This document shows positions 57,744 to 64,000 of a stretch of DNA of 64,000 bases, piece by piece (within the stretch, counting starts at the first letter, position 1; every line of letters starts with the position of its first letter). Under the pieces are notes generated by a model. The model saw only the letters and a list, made by a program, of their open reading frames with translations. It did not search any database and had not been told where the DNA came from. Both the position numbers and the translations under genes were made by a program. Source of the stretch: Rhodococcus phenolicus. GTDB taxonomy: Bacteria; Actinomycetota; Actinomycetes; Mycobacteriales; Mycobacteriaceae. The DNA lies in NCBI RefSeq assembly GCF_001646785.1, contig NZ_LRRH01000035.1:1-64000 (forward strand), in the 5' to 3' direction.

Positions 57744-59087
57744 ATGGGACCCGTGACGTCTCAGCCCGGCAGACCCCGACGCGTGGCCGTGATCTCGGTG
57801 CACACCTCCCCGCTGGCGCAACCCGGCACGGGAGACGCAGGCGGAATGAACGTCTACGTACTGCAGACCTCCCTGCAGCTCGCCCGCCGCGGCGTCGAGG
57901 TCGAGATCTTCACCCGGGCCACGTCGTCGGCGGATCCGGCGGTGCAGGAAGCCGCGCCGGGTGTCCTGGTCCGCAACATCGAGGCCGGTCCGTTCGAAGG
58001 TCTCGACAAGCACGATCTGCCCACCCAGTTGTGCGCGTTCGCGGCCGGGGTCCTGCGCGAGGAGGCCCGCCACGCGCCCGGGTACTACGACCTGGTGCAC
58101 TCGCACTACTGGCTGTCCGGCCAGGTCGGCTGGCTCGCCCGGGATCGGTGGGGGGTCCCGCTCGTGCACACCGCCCACACGCTCGCCGCGGTGAAGAACG
58201 CGTCGCTGGCGGCGGGGGACACCCCGGAACCGGCGGCCCGGCAGATCGGTGAGCAGCAGGTCGTCGCGGAATCGGACCGGCTGGTCGCGAACACCGCGGA
58301 CGAGGCGCACGCGCTCGAAAGCATCTACCGCGCCGACCCCGCGAAGATCGACGTGGTCGCACCCGGCGCCGACCTCTCGCGTTACCGTCCCGGCGACCGC
58401 GACCGGGCCCGGGCGGAACTGGGGCTCGATCCGCGCGAGACGATCGTGACGTTCGTCGGTCGCATCCAGCCCCTCAAGGCGCCGGACGTGCTGCTGCGCG
58501 CCGCTGCTCGCGCCGTTGCCGACGCACCGGATCTTCCGTTGCGGGTCCTGATCGTCGGCGGGCCGTCCGGCACCGGCCTCGAGCGCCCGGACTCGCTGAT
58601 CGAACTGGCCGCCGAACTGGGCATCGCGGCGCGGGTGACCTTCCTGCCGCCGCAGCCGTCGGATCGGCTGGTGCAGGTGTATCGGGCGTCGGATGTTGTT
58701 GCGGTGCCGAGTTATTCGGAATCGTTCGGTTTGGTGGCGATCGAGGCGCAGGCGTGTGGTGTCCCGGTGCTCGCCGCGAACGTCGGCGGCCTGGGGGTCG
58801 CGGTGCGCGACGGCGAGACCGGGGTGCTCGTCGACGGGCACCGCACCGAGGACTGGGCCGCGGCACTCGGAACGCTGGTCGCCGACCGCGGGCGGCGTGA
58901 GGTGCTGGCGTCGGCCGCGCCGAGGCATGCCGAGAACTTCTCGTGGGAACACACGGCGGACGGACTGCTCGCGGCCTACCGCAAGGCGGGCGCGCGGCGG
59001 AACCGGGCGTTCGGGACCGGCGAGTTCTCGCTGCGCAGGCAGCGTGGGTTGTGGAAGCTGCGGCGGACAGGTGGTGTGAAGGCATGA
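57744..59087 (+). CDS. mshA: D-inositol-3-phosphate glycosyltransferase MshA
   Basis: Retaining GT4 enzyme of 447 aa that joins UDP-GlcNAc to inositol 3-phosphate, the first step of mycothiol synthesis. [21 protein letters not shown] is the diagnostic N-terminal loop, [20 protein letters not shown] and [17 protein letters not shown] follow, and the E-x7-E motif is in [18 protein letters not shown]. It matches Rv0486 closely. ATG 57744 or GTG 57753 are both possible starts; the latter is about seven bases after CAGTAT. The region 58681-58770 has unusually AT-rich codons. It overlaps the YbjN gene by four bases. Confidence 0.96.
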   Translation: MGPVTSQPGRPRRVAVISVHTSPLAQPGTGDAGGMNVYVLQTSLQLARRGVEVEIFTRATSSADPAVQEAAPGVLVRNIEAGPFEGLDKHDLPTQLCAFAAGVLREEARHAPGYYDLVHSHYWLSGQVGWLARDRWGVPLVHTAHTLAAVKNASLAAGDTPEPAARQIGEQQVVAESDRLVANTADEAHALESIYRADPAKIDVVAPGADLSRYRPGDRDRARAELGLDPRETIVTFVGRIQPLKAPDVLLRAAARAVADAPDLPLRVLIVGGPSGTGLERPDSLIELAAELGIAARVTFLPPQPSDRLVQVYRASDVVAVPSYSESFGLVAIEAQACGVPVLAANVGGLGVAVRDGETGVLVDGHRTEDWAAALGTLVADRGRREVLASAAPRHAENFSWEHTADGLLAAYRKAGARRNRAFGTGEFSLRRQRGLWKLRRTGGVKA

Positions 59088-59641
59088 GTGCGGACCTGAG
59101 CGAACTGATCGAGTCGACGCTGCGCGACCGCGGCCTGGACTTCTCCCGGAAGGAGGGCGGGCACTTCGTCGTCACCCTCCCGGGTGAGAACAAGCTCGAA
59201 ACGACGACGCTGCTGACGATCGGCAACCACGGGCTGCGCATCGAGGCGTTCGTGTGCCGCAAGCCCGACGAGAACTTCGAGGGCGTCTACCGGTATCTGC
59301 TGCGGCGCAATCGCCGGCTGTACGGCGTGGCGTACACGCTCGACAAGATCGGCGACATCTATCTGGTCGGACGGCTGTCGGAACAGTCGGTCACGGCCGA
59401 GGAACTCGACGCGGTCCTCGGGCAGATCCTCGAGGCGGCCGACTACGACTTCAATGTCCTGCTGGGACTGGGCTTCCTGACGTCGATCAAGCGGGAATGG
59501 GACTGGCGGGTCTCGCGTGGTGAGTCGCTGCGCAATCTCGAACCGTTCCGGCACTTGATCGAAAACAACGGTGAGGGAACGGAATCACCGGACAAGTCCG
59601 GCAGTGTCGTGTCCGACGAGGAGTCGCAGAGCGGGTCGTGA
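59084..59641 (+). CDS. YbjN-domain protein (Rv0487 position)
   Basis: Protein of 185 aa with the YbjN fold: [44 protein letters not shown] and [20 protein letters not shown] are the conserved blocks. YbjN proteins are small chaperone- or secretion-chaperone-like proteins with unknown targets. The ATGA overlap with mshA implies translational coupling and a possible role in mycothiol metabolism. A Ser/Glu-rich C-terminal tail follows. Confidence 0.9.
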   Translation: MSADLSELIESTLRDRGLDFSRKEGGHFVVTLPGENKLETTTLLTIGNHGLRIEAFVCRKPDENFEGVYRYLLRRNRRLYGVAYTLDKIGDIYLVGRLSEQSVTAEELDAVLGQILEAADYDFNVLLGLGFLTSIKREWDWRVSRGESLRNLEPFRHLIENNGEGTESPDKSGSVVSDEESQSGS

Positions 59642-59676
59642 CCGCCCGTTTCGGGTGATCCGCTCCACAGTATTAC

Positions 59677-59692
59677 TGTGACGCTCGTCACG
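59677..59692. promoter_or_regulatory. CRP-like binding site upstream of rpf
   Basis: TGTGACGCTCGTCACG fits TGTGA-N6-TCACA with one mismatch. It overlaps a palindrome CACAGTATTACTGTG (59666-59680). A possible -10 GATAAT lies at 59726-59731. M. tuberculosis rpfA is CRP-controlled, which supports it. The stretch 59732-59950 shows no gene. Confidence 0.6.
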
Positions 59693-59954
59693 TTCCAGGG
59701 TGGAAACGAAAGTGCCGGTGGCGCCGATAATTTGGGCGCGACCTGGCGTTTGTCCGGGAGTTGATCTTGAAGTGTGGGACGGGCGTCCCAAGATTTCAAC
59801 GCGTGACCTTTCCGAGATGGTCGCTTAACGTCGTTATCGGCTCGAAACGACGAGCCCGGCCCGAACCGATCGGGCCCATACCGAACACCGGCCCGCCGCC
59901 GCTTGCTCTGCCCCCGCGGGATCGGTCACACGAAACCTTCGAGGGGCAGGGACG

Positions 59955-60432
<478 letters not shown>

Positions 60433-60486
60433 TCGTGCCCCCGATGCCTCCGATCGCCCGCATGGCGATCGGCCGGTGACGAACCC

Positions 60487-60527
60487 CCGAAGCCCCGTGT
60501 GCGAATTGCTCGCGCACGGGGCTTCGG
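60487..60527 (+). terminator. terminator hairpin after rpf
   Basis: CCGAAGCCCCGTG (60487-60499) with its exact complement (60515-60527); four further inner pairs (GCGA with TCGC) extend the stem. Confidence 0.8.
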
Positions 60528-60602
60528 AGTGCGTGCGGCAGTGGGTTCGCCCGCGGAGTGCATGACGAGTTCCGCGATCCCGGGTAGTGTCCGGCACGCG
60601 GC

Positions 60603-60618
60603 TGTGACTGTGTTCACA
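60603..60618. promoter_or_regulatory. CRP-like binding site upstream of acyl-CoA ligase
   Basis: TGTGACTGTGTTCACA is a perfect TGTGA-N6-TCACA site. It lies 10 bases before a possible -10 TATCGT (60628-60633), centred near -30, a position where CRP would more often repress than activate. Confidence 0.7.
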
Positions 60619-60686
60619 ATCGTGGAGTATCGTGCCCTCGACCCACTGGCACCCAGTGCCGTCTCGTCTGCCCCGGAGGAAGAATC

Positions 60687-62270
60687 ATGAGTTTCCGCAG
60701 CCCGTTCCCCGACGTCGAGATTCCGGCACTGAGTGTCTACGATTTCCTGTTCGGTTCCGTCGCCGAAGCCGACCTGAATCGGACCGCATTCGTGGACGGA
60801 CTCACCGGCACGGTCACCGACTACCGCACGCTCATCGGGCAGATCGACGGAGTGGCCGGCGCACTGGCCGCGCGCGGTATCGCCGTCGGGGACGTCGTCG
60901 GTCTGCTCTCGCCGAACATCCCCGCCTTCGGGGCCGTGTTCCACGGGATCCTGCGTGCCGGCGCGACCGCGACGACCATCAACGCGTTGTACACCGCCGA
61001 GGACGTCGCCAAGCAGCTGCAGGACTCGCACGCCAAGGCCCTCGTCACCATCTCGCCGCTGCTCCCGCAGGCGAAGGAAGCCGCCGCGAAGGTCGGCATC
61101 CCGGACGAACTGCTCATCGTCCTCGACGGCGCCGAGGGACACCCCTCGCTGCGCGACCTGCTGACCGAGGCCGCTCCCGCCCCCGACGTGAGCTTCGACC
61201 CCGCCACCCACCTCGCGGTGCTGCCGTACTCGTCGGGCACCACCGGGCGGCCCAAGGGCGTCATGCTCACCCACACCAACCTCGTCGCCAACGTGTGCCA
61301 GATCGATCCGCGCATGGGCATCGGCGCCGACGACCGCATCCTCGCGGTCCTGCCGTTCTTCCACATCTACGGCATGACCGTGCTGCTCAACGCCGCGCTG
61401 TACAACCGGGCGACCCTCGTGACGATGCCGAAGTTCGATCTCGTCCAGTTCCTCACCCTCGTCTCCGAGCAGAAGTGCACCTACGTGTTCGTCGCGCCGC
61501 CCGTCGCGGTCGCGCTGGCCAAGCATCCCCTCGTCGACGACTACGACCTGTCCAGCGTGCACACGATCTTCTCGGGGGCCGCCCCGCTCGACCGGGAACT
61601 CGGCGGCGCCGTCGCACGGCGGCTCGGCTGCAAGGTCCGGCAGGGTTACGGCATGTCCGAGATGAGCCCGGTCAGCCACGCGATCCCGTTCGACGACGAC
61701 GAGACCGCCCTCGACTCCGTCGGCCCGACCGTCGCGAACATGGAGTGCAAGCTCGTCGACCCGGTCACCGGCGAGGAAGTCGCGTACCCGGACGGCGACG
61801 GGGTCTCCGAGCCGGGCGAGCTGTGGTGCAAGGGCCCGAACATCATGGCCGGCTATCTCGGCAACCCCGAGGCCACCGCCGAAACCCTCGACGCCGACGG
61901 GTACCTGCACACCGGTGACGTCGCGACCGTGGACGGCCGCGGGGTGGTCACCATCGTCGACCGCCTCAAGGAACTCATCAAATACAAGGGCTACCAGGTG
62001 CCGCCGGCGGAACTCGAGGCGCTGCTGCTCACGCACCCGCAGATCGCCGACGCCGCCGTGATCGGGGTGCTCGACGACGAGGGCGAGGAGGTTCCCAAGG
62101 CGTTCGTGGTGCTGCAGCCGGGCGCGGAACTGAGCGAGGACGACGTCATCACGTTCGTCGCCGAGCGGGTCTCCCCGCACAAGAAGGTCCGGCAGGTGCA
62201 GTTCATCGACCTGGTGCCGAAGTCGGCGGCCGGCAAGATCCTGCGCAAGGACCTGCGGACCGGCGCGTAG
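60687..62270 (+). CDS. AMP-dependent acyl-CoA ligase, 4-coumarate-CoA ligase-like
   Basis: Protein of 527 aa of the ANL superfamily, adenylating a carboxylate and joining it to CoA. P-loop YSSGTTGRPKGVMLTH, QGYGMSEMSPVSH, GYLHTGDVATVDG, IVDRLKELIKYKGYQVPP and the C-terminal Lys in SAAGKILRKDL are all intact. The length and FFHIYGM motif resemble 4CL/FadD enzymes for aromatic or fatty acids; the substrate is undetermined. ATG 60687 follows GGAGGAAGAA. A perfect CRP-like site lies upstream. Confidence 0.93.
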   Translation: MSFRSPFPDVEIPALSVYDFLFGSVAEADLNRTAFVDGLTGTVTDYRTLIGQIDGVAGALAARGIAVGDVVGLLSPNIPAFGAVFHGILRAGATATTINALYTAEDVAKQLQDSHAKALVTISPLLPQAKEAAAKVGIPDELLIVLDGAEGHPSLRDLLTEAAPAPDVSFDPATHLAVLPYSSGTTGRPKGVMLTHTNLVANVCQIDPRMGIGADDRILAVLPFFHIYGMTVLLNAALYNRATLVTMPKFDLVQFLTLVSEQKCTYVFVAPPVAVALAKHPLVDDYDLSSVHTIFSGAAPLDRELGGAVARRLGCKVRQGYGMSEMSPVSHAIPFDDDETALDSVGPTVANMECKLVDPVTGEEVAYPDGDGVSEPGELWCKGPNIMAGYLGNPEATAETLDADGYLHTGDVATVDGRGVVTIVDRLKELIKYKGYQVPPAELEALLLTHPQIADAAVIGVLDDEGEEVPKAFVVLQPGAELSEDDVITFVAERVSPHKKVRQVQFIDLVPKSAAGKILRKDLRTGA

Positions 62271-62283
62271 CGCCGAGGACGAT

Positions 62284-62830
62284 CAACCGCGCAGGATCCG
62301 GCCGAGATGCGCCGCGAGCGACTCGAGGCTCGGATCCTGCGTGCGGGATCCCACGTAACCGTCGGGGCGAACCACCACCGCGGCGGCCGGTCGGCGCCCA
62401 CAGCAGCACCGTGTGACCGGTGTGCCGGAACAGGGCGTGGATCCGCAGGTCCCGAGCTACGCTGTCCTGCCGCAGCCCGGTCGCGTCGGGGGCCCGCTCA
62501 CCGGGCGCCGGGGCACGCCCCTCCCTCTCGGGTGTCGCGACGATCGGGCTTCCGGGATAGTGTGGGCCGCGTCCCCGGCAAGGAAGACCCGGCCCGAACC
62601 GTAGTGCCCGGTGACGCGATGACTCATCCGGAACACCGAGGACCACCGCATGTTTCGCGCCCGCACCGGTTCGGGAACGAGCCGGTCGAGCACCACCCGG
62701 GTGGGGCCGGTTCGGGGCGCCGCCCGCTCTCGGGCCCGTGCGCGAGCTCGCTGCCCTGCGCGGCTCCGCGGCGATTTCGTCGGCGGCGAACATCGATACG
62801 CGGGGTACCGGCCGGCGCCGGGCTGTGATT
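62284..62830 (-). pseudogene. FAD-dependent aromatic monooxygenase remnant
   Basis: In one frame (about 62696-62540) the minus strand reads NMRWSSVFRMSHRV then GSGRVFLAGDAAHTIPEA, the second FAD motif of PHBH-type hydroxylases. After that the usual GQGMNTG region is missing. In two further frames the thioredoxin-like tail follows (GERAPDATGLRQ, HTGHTVLLWAP) and finally RPAAAVVVRPDGYVGSRT to the stop at 62284. There are therefore at least two frameshifts and an internal deletion. The N-terminal FAD-binding part is absent. Confidence 0.75.
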
Positions 62831-62883
62831 GTCTCTCGTGCGGCGCCGGACCGGATGCCCCTCGGGTGTTCCGGTGGAAGTTG

Positions 62884-64000
62884 CTACGCGAGCAGGTGGG
62901 GGAGTCCGGCGTGGTAGCGGTCGGCGTCGATGCGGCGCGCGGGCTCGAGTTCCGGTGGTTCGTGCAGGCGATACATCGACGGTGGGGCGGCCGGGGAATC
63001 GGCGGCGTCGAGCAGCGCCGTCACTGCGGCGCGAGCCGATTCGTTCGCCGATTCCATGGTGGCCAGGTCGATGTCGGTGCGCACGTAGTCGCCGGACAGG
63101 AACAGATTCGGGATCGCGGTCCGTGCGTCGGGACGGTTCTCCCGAGACCCGACGGTGTTGACGAGCAGCGGGGTGTCGTTGGTGATTCCCTCGGTACCCC
63201 AATGCAATCCGGGATCGATGAACCACGACACGACGTCGTTCTCGTCGAGCGTATCGCCGCTGTCGGAGAGGCAGACCGCCATCTGCGCCCACGTCTCCTT
63301 CGCGATCTCCTCACGGGTGCATTCCTTGGCGGTCCTGCCGAACAGAATGCCGGGGGTGTCCCAGTCCGAGATGTCGACCGACAGGCAGTCGTGTGCGGAG
63401 CCGTCTCCGTAGCGGGTGGCGAAATCGCTGCGCCAGAACTGCGCCTGGCTGATCGACGTGAGTGCCCACGGCGATCCGAGATAGGCGACATGGCCTTTCG
63501 CGATGGGGGTGGGGCGGCGCAGGAAATACTGGATGCCCACCATCCAATCGGTGTGGAGCCGGCGCATTCCCTCCAGGCGCGGATCGGCGGCGAGGATCTG
63601 CGGCGTCCACAGCGGCACCGCGCGTTCGACGGGCATCGCCGCGACGAACCAGTCGGCCTCGGCGGTCGCGGTCCCGCCGCTGCCGTCCACCAGGCGAGCC
63701 GCACTGATCCTGCCGCCGGATATCTCCAATGCCTGTGCTGCCCAGCCCATCTCGAATCGAACGCCGAGGTCGCGCAGAAGCTGCGCCCACGGATCGATCC
63801 ACGCCTCGTTCGTCGGTGCGGACAGCAGCCGGTCGAGGTGGCCGTACGTGGGGACCGTGCCCATCGCGTTCCACACGAAGGCCTGGCCCATGATCCCGAT
63901 GGTCCGGGTGGACACGACCGCGGGCCGGGCCGCGACCAGCTGCCGGGTGAGCGCCGAGACCAGGATGTCGCGGTAACCCTGTGATTTTCCCTCGCTTTCG
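62884..64000 (-). CDS. FAD-dependent oxidoreductase, hydroxysqualene dehydroxylase/phytoene desaturase-like (cut by right edge)
   Basis: At least 372 codons with no stop to the right edge; the N-terminal FAD motif is outside. It resembles HpnE-type amine-oxidase-fold enzymes: GPTNEAWIDPW-like block (here APTNEAWIDPWAQLLRDLG), STRTIG, ADWFVAAMPVERA and the C-terminal NLFLSGDYVRTDIDLATMESA with the second FAD-contact motif. The substrate may be a carotenoid or squalene-like isoprenoid. The open frame continues upstream of the GTG at 63915, so that codon is not the start. It ends 54 bases before the monooxygenase remnant. Confidence 0.85.
   Translation of the reverse strand, partial: ESEGKSQGYRDILVSALTRQLVAARPAVVSTRTIGIMGQAFVWNAMGTVPTYGHLDRLLSAPTNEAWIDPWAQLLRDLGVRFEMGWAAQALEISGGRISAARLVDGSGGTATAEADWFVAAMPVERAVPLWTPQILAADPRLEGMRRLHTDWMVGIQYFLRRPTPIAKGHVAYLGSPWALTSISQAQFWRSDFATRYGDGSAHDCLSVDISDWDTPGILFGRTAKECTREEIAKETWAQMAVCLSDSGDTLDENDVVSWFIDPGLHWGTEGITNDTPLLVNTVGSRENRPDARTAIPNLFLSGDYVRTDIDLATMESANESARAAVTALLDAADSPAAPPSMYRLHEPPELEPARRIDADRYHAGLPHLLA

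Noticed and set aside
55773-58952. Open frame of 1059 codons on the minus strand across MFS, hydrolase and mshA genes.
   Set aside because: No recognisable domain, low-complexity Arg/Ser/Thr composition, and three well-supported genes on the other strand.

Overview
The window is high-GC DNA coding on both strands, from a mycolic-acid actinobacterium, most likely Rhodococcus or a close relative. Evidence: an mshA gene (mycothiol synthesis), a usfX/sigF pair of mycobacterial type, an HbhA-like protein, an actinobacterial Rpf, and gene order from about 34 to 59.6 kb that follows M. tuberculosis Rv0472c-Rv0487 (recalled, not searched). No tRNA, rRNA, insertion sequence or CRISPR array was seen.

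Region 1 (about 0.5-34 kb) is a general stress-response island. It opens with the anti-sigma/sigma pair rsbW(usfX)-sigF, a GAF-ANTAR protein and a STAS anti-anti-sigma factor. It continues with a four-gene glycosyltransferase operon, a hemerythrin-like protein, a PAS-ANTAR regulator, a lipoprotein/NRAMP-like/PRC/PRC operon, an Orn/Lys/Arg decarboxylase, a broken ppx/gppA gene, a large catalase, many small stress proteins (DUF6292, DUF6480, CsbD, DUF6131, DUF5709), OtsA, Dps, a PfpI-type protein, topoisomerase IB, dehydrogenases, a LexA-like protein, a CDGSH protein, a diiron-type redox enzyme, a GspA39-type SDR and a PPK2 kinase. About twenty promoters of SigF/SigB type (G-N-N-T, 14-16 bases, GGGTAY) precede these genes. 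In seven of them the start codon lies only 8-9 bases after the -10 element, which predicts leaderless or nearly leaderless mRNAs.

Region 2 (34-59.6 kb) is the conserved cell-envelope and housekeeping block: a MadR-like TetR regulator, DUF445, an XRE regulator, HbhA-like protein, DUF2516, deoC, an LmeA-like protein, DUF2505, murB, an L,D-transpeptidase lipoprotein, an SDR, a ROK regulator, mshA and a YbjN-like protein. Lineage-specific insertions are a diiron oxygenase, hydrolases, a membrane-bound molybdopterin oxidoreductase, purU, methyltransferases, an orphan AbiEi-like protein, DUF2804, TauD, a PIG-L deacetylase and an MFS transporter. An unannotated leaderless 37-codon ORF with a Cys-Cys pair lies before the ROK gene and resembles cysteine-responsive attenuators.

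Region 3 (59.6-64 kb) holds an rpf gene whose 450-base upstream region carries a CRP-like site and a likely ydaO-type (cyclic di-AMP) riboswitch, then an acyl-CoA ligase with a perfect CRP-like site, a decayed FAD monooxygenase, and the C-terminal part of an FAD-dependent oxidoreductase that runs off the right edge.
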